From positions 288,532-352,531 of the forward strand of contig QANU01006361.1 of assembly GCA_003254905.1 (NCBI GenBank): 64,000 nt of DNA. Reading direction: 5' to 3'. The notes under the pieces were generated by a model. It saw only the letters and a list, made by a program, of their open reading frames with translations. It was not told where the DNA came from and ran no database searches. Within the stretch, counting starts at the first letter, position 1. Every line of letters starts with the position of its first letter. The translations under genes were made by a program, and so were the position numbers. The DNA comes from Nissolia schottii (Eukaryota; Streptophyta; Magnoliopsida; Fabales; Fabaceae). Below are positions 38,151 through 50,121 of the stretch, one piece after another.

Positions 38151-38939
38151 AATCTGAACCATCAAATCTGATCCAACGATTAAGATGTGCTGCAAGAGTA
38201 ATTAATCAGTTTACATGAGTCAAACAACGGGTTATAGGGTCTGAAGGTGGTAATGGGTCGGTTTAAGTTTAATGTGATCTAATGCTGTACTATGTTTGCC
38301 ACGCTAACAATTAACATAATAATTTAATTAACGATAGACAATAAAAATATGTCCTTTTTAATGGGTTGGATCAAAAGAAATATCTTCAATGAATGTGCAC
38401 GCTAAAAAAGCAGCACATTGGAGGACTGAAAGTAACTTTTCATGTTGAATAAAGTATTTGAAAATATATAGCAAAAGACATATATATATTCCTAGTGAAA
38501 AAGACCAGCATAACCATCCACACCCTTAACATTTTTAACAATAAAAATTATTATAATTACATTGTTACCTCTTTCCTCATTTCCATTACTCTTTCCTTTA
38601 TTTCCTTTCTTCCTACTTGCTGCTGGGTTGTTCCTGAACCATCGCCCACCGCCACTGCCAACGTCTCACTCTTCAGAGCCACCGCCCTCGAACGCTACCA
38701 TTGCGTACCCCTCCGCCACTGCCACAAGGACTTGTTGTCTCCTTCCCTCAGCAATCCAGTCTGCATCTTGTCCTTCCCTTCTCCTTCTCTTACAACCACC
38801 ACCATCTGATCATGATTGCAACCATCATTGATAGTTCAACTCTACAATAAGAGTTATCTTTTGTTGTTTTCTTCAAAAATTAGTCAGGAATTTATATAGT
38901 GAAGTATGATTATGTCTCTAATTTAGATTGTAAAAGTGC
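38151..38939. other. Intergenic, no gene seen
   Basis: A Pro/Ser/Thr-rich open frame at 38495-38831 arises from a CT- and CCA-rich low-complexity stretch. I do not accept it as a gene. Confidence 0.4.
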
Positions 38940-39620
38940 AAAATTGTATTAGAATGCTTTAAGTTGTGTTTTGAGTGTTTCAAAACCAATAATCGGGCAA
39001 AATACACTATTTGGAGCGCGAGTTTTATCACAGAAAAATATAAGAATTAACTCGCCCGAGGTCGCACTAGTTGACGACCAGAGAGCTCAAAGTCCGAACT
39101 AGAAGAATTAACTTGCGTGAGTTGATAATAGAGCATGGATTCCAATTTTTAACCTCCTTAAACCCACATGAGATATAAAAGGGGCTTTTATCCCAAATTG
39201 AGAGTGCTCAGACACACACGACTGCAGGCCTAAGAGAACCAAATCCTAGAGGAGGAAGACAAGGATTTCGAAGCGAGAGTGAGAAATCCCAATTCCTCAA
39301 CATTGTCACCGCACCATTCATGATGTATTCTCCTTTCTCCTTCTCTTTGTCTTTCTTGAGAGTTGTAATCGAGATGAACATGAATTGTTCCCTTAATTTA
39401 GGGCTTTGATAGTTTGATCGAGGTTATTTAGTCATGATTTGTTCATTGTGTTATTTTATGCTGAACTTATAGCTTTTGGTCACTTGATCACTAATTAAAT
39501 GATTTTTTTTTTGCCTTGTATGCAACTCGAGAGAAAGAGTATGAAAGTGCACTGTGCACTTGCTAAAATAACCATAAGTTAAGCGAAAATCCAAAAGGAA
39601 CAAACACTGCTTATGCAATT
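38940..39620. repeat. Probable decayed gypsy-type LTR sequence
   Basis: The stretch contains CTCGCCCGAGGTCGCAC and CTTGCGTGAGTTGA motifs followed by a TATAAAAGGGGC box (about 39175), then leader-like sequence. This arrangement resembles the innermost LTR at 29 kb (repeat motifs, TATA, CT-rich leader). No clean ends or duplication were found. Confidence 0.35.
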
Positions 39621-41921
39621 CTTAAATCAAATTATTATTCAAGTGAGTAGTTTGCATTAAGAGATTAAGCTTGCAGCTCATGAGAATATATATACTTGTT
39701 CTTGAGAAAGACTAGTAATTAGGAAAAAAGTTCTAATCCACAATTAATTGAATCAAAATTTGAATAATTGAGATTGGATTATTGGAGTCATAATAGAATA
39801 AGTCAAATGCACTAAATATTTTTTCCATTAATTTAAATATAAATCTTTTTATCTCATTTTATTTGAATTTAAATTTTTGAATTTTATGTTTTTGACTTTT
39901 TTAAATAATAGTTACCAAAAAATCAAAACATTTCTTTCAATTTATTTGTTTAGCAATTATTTGTGATTAATTAGTTGTGGTGGAATGACAACCTTCCTCA
40001 CTCTTTACTGCTTTTACTTGTACTACTCTATATCCTTTGTAAACTTTGTATCAAGAGGCACCGCGACTGCAACCGTCACCACAGGATACAACACAAAAGA
40101 ACCAGATTTGAAGAAAAACCAGACTTGAAGAAAATCTAGATATTGAGCGTTCCTGCTTCTAATTTTTGGCCTCATTTGCTCAGATCTCCACCACCATCAT
40201 CATTGTTTTCAACGCCGTCGCCGTCGTACTCTGCTCCCCTACCTCTCTTGTTTATTTTTTCAGATCTTTTTTCCAAATCTGAAAAATGGAAAACATTTTT
40301 TGCTAGTGAAAGAAGATCCTGAGCAAGTGTGGATGTTGGTCGGCGCCAAAATATTGGCTATGATCTACTGTGTTGGATTGGTTTTGGTTTGATTTATGTT
40401 TCCCGGATTCACTTTTTTTTATTGGCTTGGATCGGGAGAGTAGGAGTGTGGGGTGCGGTGGTTAGAGGGGAATAGAAGGTGCGCGTGATGATGGTGGTGG
40501 AGATCTGAGGGAGGGGTTGGTGTCGGTGCTGGTTTTAAGGGAGGTGCCAACTTAGGCAATGGTGTTATTGCCAGGAGGAGTCAAGGAAAGTGGATAATGA
40601 TGAAGAAGGGTGGCAGAGGAAAAGTTGTAATTTTGTGATGGATTGAATGATGCTGAGGATTGGCTCCGGCAGGGGTGGTGGGAGATGTTTGAGGAGAGGG
40701 GTATTGCAAGAAAATTGAAAAAGTGATTAGCGGTAACATTGGTAAATCGAATAAAATTATTACTAAAGTATAAAAATAAAATATTATGTTATTCCAACTT
40801 GGTAAGAATACCAGGTTTTCACTTTTGCTATTTTCAAATTTACAAAATAGTTTTAATCCGCCAACTTCTTGGCCCACGCCATGTCCTACTCATGCTACGT
40901 CCCCCATAACAACACTACTTCGTTACTAGCTGCTAGATCATATGGACATTGGATTGAAGGGTCAAATATGCAGTTTACGTGGCGGACACTGTGAACATGG
41001 AAAGTGCAGCTCTCTTACGTGAACACCAGATACGTGACCAAACATTTTTTACATCAAGGTAAAAGCTACAAATTGAACTATGTTACAGACTCTTTCATCA
41101 AGGTACAAAACCTTACTGCACAAAGTTACAAATATTTTACGCGTACGACGCTTCAAATTTTTGTGAATATGATTACAAATATGTTGGAGACTTTGAAGAA
41201 ATAGAGTGGGCCAAAGAGAGAAACAAAAATAAAAAGTGTGTGGAAAAAAAAAGGGAGAGAAAGACTTAATTGATGGATGGACTTTTGTCATTAATATTTT
41301 ATTATTCAATTATGTCAGACTCAAAATGTATTTTGGACAAATGAATAGGGTGGCTCTACGTTGATATTTTTGTATTTACTAAGGTAATATAATATTGTGA
41401 GTTTAATTTCTTTTTATTGACTATTTTTTTTAAACACTATTAATCAATCAAATATTATCTCATTAGCATAAATGATGACAACACAATGATTAATTAGGTA
41501 TTTCATTTGCTTGTGGTAGGATCATTAGAAACCACAATGGTAGATTCTTATCTGCCTTTAACTACAACCTTGGGTCGTGTTCGATCACTTTTGCTGAGTT
41601 CTAGGTGGCTTTGTTGGTATCTCCTAATCAACCATTTTGAATTTTCAACAGATCATTATATGAATGCGAAATAATTTAGCCATATTCGTCGTGCGTTTAG
41701 AAAAGTAAATTTTTGTGCTAATGTCATAGTCAAACATGAGCATGATTTACCATTAAGCTTTCATACATTTAGAGATGTTCCGCATTTTTTTCCCCTTCTT
41801 TTTTAAGCTGATAAGACTGATACCATTTTCTCTCGCATAGTGAGAGTGTAATTTTGTTGAGATTTGGATGTTGTTGCTTATTAAAAAAAATAATTAACCT
41901 TCTTTTTCACGCCTTTAAAAG

Positions 41922-41961
<40 letters not shown>

Positions 41962-43217
41962 CTAATTGATTGACCTTAAAAAACTTCACCCTATGATTAA
42001 ATTCTATTATTATTTCTTGATTGCTCAATCAATAAATAGCTATACGCTTTGTGTATGAGAAGTAACTTTCTTGAATCTATTCAGTACTTAACTACTCTAC
42101 GAATTCAGCAATCTTGTGTCAGTATGACCTTAGCCTTGGCCAGTATTCATGTAAAAAATTTCTAAGCACTGAAGAAGCCATGCCAATGTGCAACTACTGA
42201 ACTGAGCTCGCCTGACGTAACAAAGCGCAACAAGCAAAATAAAGTTCAACTGAAATTCAGCGAGTAAAAAGGATTGGATCTCCTCTCAAACAACATATGA
42301 CCAAAGTATGAAGACAGGACCTTCAAACTAGTTTAAAAAGGTTTAGCTGAGAATAAAAATGTGTTTGATTCTACACACTATTGGCACGTGGTAAAAGAGG
42401 GGCCAAACATGCACCAAAGATCAGAATAACTTCGGTGTCAAAAGGCCGTCCTCAGCACAACAAATCTAGTCACAAACTCAGACGTCCGGTGTCGGATTGG
42501 TCAGGTTTTGTCATCAATGATTTGTCATTCCATCTAGTGAAAATTGATGTCACTTCCATAGGGACAAAGGATACATCATGGAGCGTGAATTAGCATAGAG
42601 AACCCATCTGTGTAGCAAAATGGGTTCATCTTCGTCCGAAATCATAACCAGTCTGAGTAAAAAGACATTAAGTCAAAGTCATGCACATGCCAAGTAAAAT
42701 CACCTTTATTTTTCAATAACAGGCAGAATTTAACATGGGATTTAAATAAATAAATAAATAAATAAATAACCTAGCTAACTAATGTCAACCGCACATTGAA
42801 CTAGTCTGTCTTTTCATACATTGGAAACAAAATATGCAATATAAAGTTCAACACAGCATATTACCAATGCATTCATTATTTCAAGTAAATTAAAGATGTG
42901 CGATTGGTAGCAAGTTATGTGATCAAAGTTCACCATCACCCTACTGGTTATCAAAATTTCAACGGGTATGGATGTAGCTCAGTCATGACTCATAACAAAA
43001 CGTTCAATATCAGTCTATAACTCACTACTTACTAATACAGGAAGACAAGAGCCATTAACTTAATGCCTGGATAACAAAGCCACGGTAAACACAGTTCAAA
43101 TAATTAGTACCTCCGTTCCTGCACTGCTTCAACAAAGTCTATTAGCCAAACTAAAGCAGCAGATACAGTAGCAAACAATAAAGGCTGTTAAAGCTTTTAA
43201 ATCGAATGGTTAAAAAG
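39621..43217. other. Long intergenic stretch
   Basis: I see no convincing gene here. GC-rich Pro/Gly simple sequence at 40180-40720 (GGTGGAGATCTGAGGGAGGGG, CCACCACCATCATCATTG) resembles the filler in the Harbinger-type element at 12.2 kb. A (TA)n microsatellite lies at 41922-41958 and an (AAAT)n repeat at about 42745-42770. The open frame at 42381-42593 has no recognisable content. Confidence 0.4.
41922..41958. repeat. (TA)n microsatellite
   Basis: This is an uninterrupted run of alternating TA of about 37 bases. Confidence 0.95.
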
Positions 43218-44142
43218 TGAGTTAAAGCTTGTTTTAGTCCTTAAAACTCATAGTTAAGAAACCGGACCGGCCAGTCCGACCGATCCAATCCAGAACTAGA
43301 CCCCTCTGGCCAGTCCAGTTAAGCAATTTTGCTCCGTTTCTTTTTTTAAAAAAAACAAATTGATTTTTTAATAAAAAAATTGCTTTTTTGAAATAAAAAT
43401 AATAATACATTAATTTAAAAAAAAAATTTACTAATTTTGATGTTGTACCAACATATTTTATTAAAATATATACTATCACAACACTAATAATGTACAAATA
43501 CTATATAAAAAATGATTTTTACTTATTATATAACATATATATACATATAAATAATAAAATATATATTTGTTAGACACCAGCTGAACCCCTGTCTTGACCG
43601 GTTCGATGTTTGGTTCGATTTTCTTAACCTTGCTTAAAACAGTAAGTTTGAGTTACTCTTGATCCTTAAAATTCAAAAAATGATTTTCTAATTCCTTAAG
43701 TAAGTTGTAGGCCAAGTTAGTCTTTCAATTCTATGTTGTCATGTTTTAAATGATTTGTCACATTAAATGAGGTTGCGTCTAACATGTGGGACTGAAAATG
43801 AGACTGCAGCACCACTTATAGCTAAAAATGTGATGGTGATAATACTTGGGACTGTAAATCTCAATTCCTACGGCAACTTCATTTGCCGCAATCTCATTTG
43901 CAAACACTCACACAACCTCATTTGTAATCTCAGGTATTGCCACAACTTATTTACGACCCCTATTCTTGTCACAACCATATTTCATATGACAAATCATTTG
44001 AAAATGTGATGAAACATTAATGATAATGAACTAAAAGACTAACATGAACTACGATTTACAATTTCAAGAATTATGAGTCAGTTTTTGAATCCTAGGGGCC
44101 AAAGTAACTTGCAGTTTAAGGACCAAAATGTGTATTAACTCA
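43218..44142. mobile_element. TIR element (MULE-like), interrupted by a second repeat
   Basis: The left end TGAGTTAAAGCTTGTTTTAG and the right end (reverse strand TGAGTTAATACACATTTTGG) are inverted repeats; both continue with TCCTTAAA. Near-identical octamers flank it: TTAAAAAG (43210-43217) and TTAAAAGT (44143-44150). The interior has no transposase. A GAACCGG-type repeat (43250-43640) splits the left part. Confidence 0.6.
43250..43640. mobile_element. GAACCGG-type TIR element nested in the MULE-like element
   Basis: The left end TAGTTAAGAAACCGGACCGG and the right end (reverse strand AGGTTAAGAAAATCGAACCA) are imperfect inverted repeats. The interior is AT-rich with no coding sequence. Exact limits and target duplication are not resolved. 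Confidence 0.5.
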
Positions 44143-44150
44143 TTAAAAGT

Positions 44151-45093
44151 ACTGTCTCTGATCTATCAGATTCAGTGAAAGCACTATAAACACCAATCAT
44201 CCCTTCTTGGCATGGATTTTATGCCTTTACTATGATATGGGAACCAGATACTACAGGTTCCATTTTTCTGTACAATAGAATTCTAAAGACAGACATTCTT
44301 TGTTGACAGAATAGTTAGAACTGGATCACTGGATACATTTTCTTCAGGCTAACCTAGTTTCTCCACCCCTATGACTCTATAAGTTATCCATTCTATCAAC
44401 AAACCGAAGAAACATGAAAGACAACAACATGGGCTTTCTAGCACAGATCATTCTCAACTCTTTTTCTAAAGACTAATAGAACTGTCATTCTCAATCTCAT
44501 CCCCTTAGGACATCAAAAAATAGCAAGTCGTGAAATTCATTGCCAAAAATAGCAATCCTCGTCTGATTTATTTTGATTAAAATAAGTATATACCCAGACC
44601 CGGGAAGGCCATGTAATTTTTATTTTTTTAAAATTCTACACAACACGCAATAGATAAAGGCTCATTGCTTTCAAAATAGTAGTAAATGGGAATATTAACA
44701 GTTACACCAATTCAATATATAATTACTCCTACACATTGAAATGGTGCAGCTCAAATCTAGGTAACAATAACCGGTGCCAAAAGATATGACAAACAAAGCA
44801 AGCCACACAATTAAGCAGAACCAAAAATCTTATGAACAAATTTATATTCCATTATCAGGACGAATAACAACGTATAATTGCCAATAAAATTAACATCAAC
44901 GTATAACAACACATATTACAATAATTGTTACCACCATCTCGCTGCACCAAAATCCATGAAACGACAAAGCCAAAAAAGATACTAAAAAAAATCTAAAATC
45001 TCAAAGCAATTGAAAAGGCAATAATGGACCAGACAATCCACAAATTCACAAAGATATTATTGAATCCAAAAAAGAAAAGAGAGTAACATACCA
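44151..45093. other. Intergenic / 3' flank of the proline-rich gene
   Basis: I see no separate gene here. A good donor GTATGT follows the stop codon of the 45094-45750 gene on the minus strand (about 45088), so a 3'UTR intron extending into this stretch is possible. Confidence 0.4.
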
Positions 45094-45750
45094 TCATCCA
45101 CTAGAATTCGGTCTGCTCCCACTCGATCTCGGGCGACCCATAATCCCCATATCCGACCCGCCACCCCTTCTCATCCTCTCATACCCACCCGACTTGGGTC
45201 TCCCATCTTCCCCGTATTGACCCGGCGACCCGGCGTGACCGGCCCGCCTATGACCGGCATCCGGCCCTGGCGGCGGCGCCTCCTCCTTCGGCACGAACCC
45301 GGGCCGAAGGTGCGGCGGCACGAATTTGTCGGTCTTCGGAGATATCAACGGCGGAGGGGGCAACTCCGCCCTCTCTTTCTCGTGTGCCGCAACGGTAGGG
45401 CCCGAGAGGGTCGGCCCGGTTCCGGTTCGGCCCAAGGGACGAAGCGAGATCGCATCGGATCCCGGTTCGGACCGGGGTTGATCCGGAACAGTTTGGATCG
45501 GGGCAGGGTGGTTGGATTGTTTGGACGGCGGTGCGGGTGGGTTAATGGGTTTGGGAGTGGGTCGGGTCAGGACGAGGATGCGGCCATGGGGCTTGTTGGG
45601 TGCGGAGACGGCGGAGTAGGAGGCGGAGAAAGATGGAGGGTTGGTGGATTTGGGTGTTGGGTTGGAGGAGGAGGTGGTGCTGGTGGTATTTGTGGTTTTC
45701 TCGTATATGTGGTTGAAGTTGATGGAGGCGTACTTATTGTTTTTTGCCAT
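45094..45750 (-). CDS. Proline-rich protein of unknown function
   Basis: This is a single-exon frame of 218 codons with GC-rich, codon-like composition in AT-rich surroundings. It starts MAKNNKYASINFNHIYEKTT, continues Ser/Thr/Pro-rich, then has a conserved-looking KPHGRILVLTRPTPKPINPP. A middle segment has KTDKFVPPHLRPGFVPKEEA, and the Gly/Arg/Ser-rich tail has GGYERMRRGGGSDMGIMGRP. There is no signal peptide and no transmembrane segment, so it is probably intracellular and largely disordered. The RG-rich tail could bind RNA, but I do not claim a function. I recall similar 'hydroxyproline-rich glycoprotein family' annotations in plants; without a signal peptide that name is doubtful. Site-II-like promoter motifs lie upstream. 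Confidence 0.8.
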   Translation of the reverse strand: MAKNNKYASINFNHIYEKTTNTTSTTSSSNPTPKSTNPPSFSASYSAVSAPNKPHGRILVLTRPTPKPINPPAPPSKQSNHPAPIQTVPDQPRSEPGSDAISLRPLGRTGTGPTLSGPTVAAHEKERAELPPPPLISPKTDKFVPPHLRPGFVPKEEAPPPGPDAGHRRAGHAGSPGQYGEDGRPKSGGYERMRRGGGSDMGIMGRPRSSGSRPNSSG

Positions 45751-45914
45751 CCACCACCACCGCCGAAGAAGCTTTTAGAGAGAGATGAGATCGAAAATGG
45801 CTTCGCGGAGGAAATGAATCGAGTCTAGTTTTGTTGATTGTGATTTGCCTGTTGCTTGGTGAAGAAGAGGAAGACGTGAACTTCCGGGACTTGAAAGGAG
45901 TCTTTGTACATGAC

Positions 45915-45957
45915 AGCCCAATTCTCCATCTTTTGGGCCTAATTTACATCCAGCCCA
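45915..45957 (-). promoter_or_regulatory. TGGGC(C/T) site-II-like elements upstream of the proline-rich gene
   Basis: AGCCCA (45915-45920), TGGGCC (45934-45939) and AGCCCA (45952-45957) are clustered about 170-200 bases upstream of the start codon. Clustered site II elements (TGGGCY) are known in promoters of plant housekeeping and translation genes bound by TCP factors. Confidence 0.5.
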
Positions 45958-46435
45958 CACCGATATCATTTGGGTTTCTGCCCCGAATTGTACTTATTAT
46001 ATTTATTATTTATTGCTTAAGCTTAGGATACTTCAGTCCAAGAATAAAGGGGAGCCAAGGATCCATTGGTAAACACCTCCATCGATCAGCCAGCTCGGTT
46101 TGGTTCAGGTTCTTATTGCTCAATCTCAAAAAATCAAATTTTTATTAAACATGATACTTGAAATGCCAAGCCTAGTTTTGTGTTCCTCGTGTCCTAGCTG
46201 CATTGAGGTATTTGTGTTCCGTATCTCAGTCCTCATATCATGTCTCTCAACATTGGTTGAAAAACATAAAGTGTCTCCTTACCACCAAGCTACATGCTTT
46301 GTTGTGTAATAATGTTCGAATAATAATATATACTTTCTACCTTATGTATGTTACTAAAGATTTTATATTTATATTTATAAAAGCATACATAAATTATTAA
46401 ATTGTTTTAAACATATATAATTATAAATATATAAA

Positions 46436-46475
<40 letters not shown>

Positions 46476-49362
46476 TTTAACGAGTCGGCTCACAAGTTAA
46501 TGAGTCAAACATAAGAAAGCTCAAGCTCAACTCATTGAATAAATGAGTTTAAGTTATGACTCAAGCTTAACTCATGAATTGATCACATGCTCAATTTATT
46601 GAACTAAACGAACCAAACCGAAATTAACTCACAAACTGGCTTGATTCACTTCCAGCTCTAATGAACACAATAGAGACAAAGATTAAACACAAAAGAACTT
46701 AGAGTTATTGGAGAACATATTTTCTTGTATAATCTTTATATCTTTAAAATTATTTTGTATATCTCCTCGTATATATCAATAGAGAATATTCACAGCTTGT
46801 TAGATAGGATTGTAGGCCAATTTATAACCTAATGACTGTGTTGTTACGTGTTCTGAACTTGGATCGTATAACTTATTTAGTGTGCACCCTCAAGAGAAAT
46901 TCTTTGTCTTGTTGATTAGGATTGTTCTCACTTCCAACTTTTCATCATTATAAATGTTTTTTTTATGTTGTGTAAGTTAGGCTCAATTCTTGTTTCAGCG
47001 AATCACAATTTATGGCAAAAAATAAAAGATAAAAATTACGAGATAAGGTGACAATGAAAATCTTCAATTACAAGTATCTTTCATCTCTTGAGAAAATTAA
47101 CATATTTGTACTATTCTCTAGGTTTTCATTTTCTCACATCCTATATACATTTTGACAATAAAAGGTTTTAAAATAGGTATCTAGGTCACATATCAATTTA
47201 GTATTATTTTTTCCTTTAATAATAACGAGCAATATTATCAACCTTGAGAGTTTAACTAAATTCGTGGAGCCTCTGCAAACTTAAATTGTAAACTCGACTC
47301 GTAAACTCATAAAAGTTTACATATGTAAAAATAAATTGTTATAAGCAATATAATTAAGAACTAAACATGGTTAAATGTTGTATTTATAATTGAAATCGAA
47401 TAATATTAATTTTAAATTAAATTAATGAAAGAAATATCATAAAATACACCTTAATGCATGACACTTAGTTGTTATGTCATACTTTATTCTGTACGTATAT
47501 TTTTTTATAGTTTGATAAAATATAGTTCAATTATGATAAATATATGAAATTAGCTTAATAAACTCAATAAATATTGTCTAACCTAAATAAAGTTAGGTAA
47601 ATATCTAATAAAGTTTAAAACATACTACATTTTGAGGGAAACTCGTAGGTAGATTTTAACTCGTAAACTCGTTAGTAGAATTGAGAATTTACTTAAACTT
47701 ATACGAGTTTTAAAAAAAGTTTACTTAAGTACTAATTCGTTTTGTATAGTAGAATCGCAAACTCATAAAAATTTACTAATTAATTCAAGAGTTTAACCAC
47801 TAAATTAATAATTACGTACAATTTTAACAAAGGAAGGGCAATCTCAATTGCTACAACTATAGTTTACTTGGTTGCCTGTCTTACACAAAGCCAATAGAAG
47901 CAAATACTAAACTTTAAATTAATTAAAAAAAGTATCCGGTTGTTCTTTGGTCTTCTAATTAATCAGGCATCCATGTTTGCATTATAGGGAAACCACTACT
48001 GGGGACTGGTATATTTGAGAATTATGTTCCTATATATATATGGATTCTAAGATGCACTCATTGACAGTGGTAGCTAGGACCCACCACTATGTGTATATCT
48101 TGAGCAGATACATTCTGGGTTGTTTTTCTTTTCTTCATGATTGGCTCCAATTTACACAGATGGTGTGTCAATTAATGGCCCTTCTTCTAGCAAGAAAATG
48201 ACAGCTTATGCTTATCCACCAAAGCGACGCATTTGGCGACCACATTATACGAATAAAACTGTACAAGTACCTAAAATCTGAATTGCTGTATACAGTACTA
48301 ACAACAAGTAACATCAAAAAACAATGCAAGTGGGGACATATATATGGCCCCATCATATACATAGGCCAAAGAGTCCTAGTAGCTTAATCTGACTTTCTGC
48401 CTGACAATGTAATTGTAGAACATTCATAATCTGCGCGCAACTGCATATAAATATATAATCACAAATTAACTATTTGGTGGTTTATGCTATCCCACATGTT
48501 ATGTTTACATATGCCAGGCTGCCAACCACTAAATTTTACCCCTATATTGCCTGTCCAAACTCCCAACTTGTACATAATTATATATAATGTATTTTCCTCA
48601 ACGGTCCTTGAATTAATCATACAATGAAGATATTTCTATCCTTTAGACAAATTTTAAAAAGTAGACCAGCATGTGTATACATAAAGATATTTTATTTATG
48701 CCATGTGCCACCTACTATATATATATATGTTTATCTATTTTATTTATATGAGTAGGTATATATGACCCAGTTACTTATTGAGAAAATCATGCAACCTTCC
48801 GCGTACAAAGGCAGAATAACCAGAAAACTTCGATTATTGTAATTAAATTGGGGAAGCTTTGACTTGATCTCTCACATTTTTTTATTTTGGTGATTTTCAG
48901 CTTGCTTGTCACTAGAGCTAGTACTAAAATTCATTTAACTATAGCATAATTGATAATTAAATGAGTTCATTAAAAATTTAGTTAATTGATCAATTTTTTA
49001 GCATACGCATAAAAATGATTTCGTGGCTAAAAATATAATAAGAACCCAAAAAAAATGTTAAAATTTATTTCTCTCCACATAGTTAAAGTTTATTGTCGGC
49101 ACGCCTTAAACTCTCATTGCTATAATTATTCGTATAGTAGATGATTAATTTTCTATTGTGTTCCTCATCTGTAATATATACTCTGCCCAATTATATATTC
49201 TCAAAATTCACATAAGAACGTGAATATTTGCAAGCCTTGATCCAGCTCATGCCAACAAAGTCTCAACATCCACCTTATTAATTTCTAATCCAATAAAACC
49301 CGCCCCTCACATTCTTCAATTCTCCACACACAATCATCACTCATCGCTCACTCACCAAAAAC
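45958..49362. other. Long intergenic stretch left of FLA
   Basis: I see no gene here. A (TA)n run lies at 46439-46472. Near 46480-46660 GAGTCGGCTCACAAGTTAATGAGTC and CTTCCAGCTCTAATGAAC look like a hAT-type relic. From 47240 to 47800 the phrase AACTCGTAAACTC recurs several times and is also seen near 10.4 kb, suggesting a dispersed repeat. The last 300 bases are the FLA promoter. Confidence 0.4.
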
Positions 49363-50121
49363 ATGGCCTCCACACCTCTTGCTGCCATTCTCCTCACCCT
49401 CGCCCCCTTCCTCCTCCTCCTCACCCTTCAGGCCCAAGCCCAGGCCCCTGCCCCGGCCCCCTCAGGCCCACTGAACCTAACCGCCATCCTGGTAAAAGGC
49501 GGGCAGTACAACACCCTCATCCGGCTCCTGAAGGAGACCCAACAGCTGACCCAAATCGAGAGCCAGCTCAACTCCACCTCCCAGGGCTTCACCATCTTCG
49601 CCCCCACCGACAACGCCTTCCAGAACCTTCCAAAGGGAGCCCTCAACGACCTCACTGACGAGCAGAAGGTGCAGCTCATCCTCTACCACGTCACCCCAAA
49701 ATACTACTCGCTGTCTGACTTCCTCACTGTGAGCAATCCCGTGAGGACTCAAGCTTCTGGGAAAGATGGTTCTTGGGGCCTCAACTTCACCAGCCAGGGG
49801 AACCAGGTCAACGTCTCCACTGGGGTGGTGGAGACCAGTGTCAACAACGCGCTGAGGCAGCAGCCTCCCCTGGCGGTTTACCAGGTGGACAAGGTACTGC
49901 TGCCGGCGGAGATCTACGGGGCCAAGTCTCCGGCCTCGCCTCCATCTCCCAAGGGTTCATCCAAGGGTCCCTCTGAGACCCCAATCGCCGCCAAGGATGC
50001 CGGTGGAGCCCCGTCGCCTTCTGGTGCGCATAAGGATAGTAATGGCGCAGTTGGTGGGAAGAATGTGGGTTTGGGTGTGGTTGTTGGGTTTGGGTTGATT
50101 TGCATGGGAGTTCTTTCTTGA
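49363..50121 (+). CDS. Fasciclin-like arabinogalactan protein (FLA11/FLA12-like)
   Basis: A single-exon frame encodes 252 residues. Residues 1-27 form a signal peptide with an [11 protein letters not shown] core. An arabinogalactan glycomodule APAPAPSGP follows (29-36). One fasciclin domain spans about 37-182, with the H1 motif [15 protein letters not shown] (76-90), the YH motif at 108-109 and the H2 motif [12 protein letters not shown] (170-181). N-glycosylation sequons are at NLT, NST, NFT and NVS. A second Pro/Ser/Ala-rich glycomodule (190-222) precedes a hydrophobic C-terminus ([17 protein letters not shown]) expected to be exchanged for a GPI anchor. This single-domain layout is that of FLA11/FLA12, which act at the cell surface in secondary-wall cellulose deposition in stems and fibres. 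The subgroup is inferred from layout. Confidence 0.93.
   Translation: MASTPLAAILLTLAPFLLLLTLQAQAQAPAPAPSGPLNLTAILVKGGQYNTLIRLLKETQQLTQIESQLNSTSQGFTIFAPTDNAFQNLPKGALNDLTDEQKVQLILYHVTPKYYSLSDFLTVSNPVRTQASGKDGSWGLNFTSQGNQVNVSTGVVETSVNNALRQQPPLAVYQVDKVLLPAEIYGAKSPASPPSPKGSSKGPSETPIAAKDAGGAPSPSGAHKDSNGAVGGKNVGLGVVVGFGLICMGVLS

Noticed and set aside
38495-38831. Pro/Ser/Thr-rich open frames as a small secreted protein
   Set aside because: Two overlapping frames are both open because of CT- and CCA-rich sequence; there is no conserved motif, and similar low-complexity patches occur at 12.0-12.3 and 40.2-40.7 kb.
42381-42593. 70-codon basic frame as a ribosomal-like small protein
   Set aside because: The basic start (ARGKRGAKHAPK) is suggestive, but no ribosomal family match, promoter or splice context is visible.
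45217-45828. 203-codon Gly/Arg-rich frame on the plus strand
   Set aside because: It is the antisense shadow of the GC-rich proline-rich gene at 45094-45750, and the minus frame has the better start, islands and promoter motifs.
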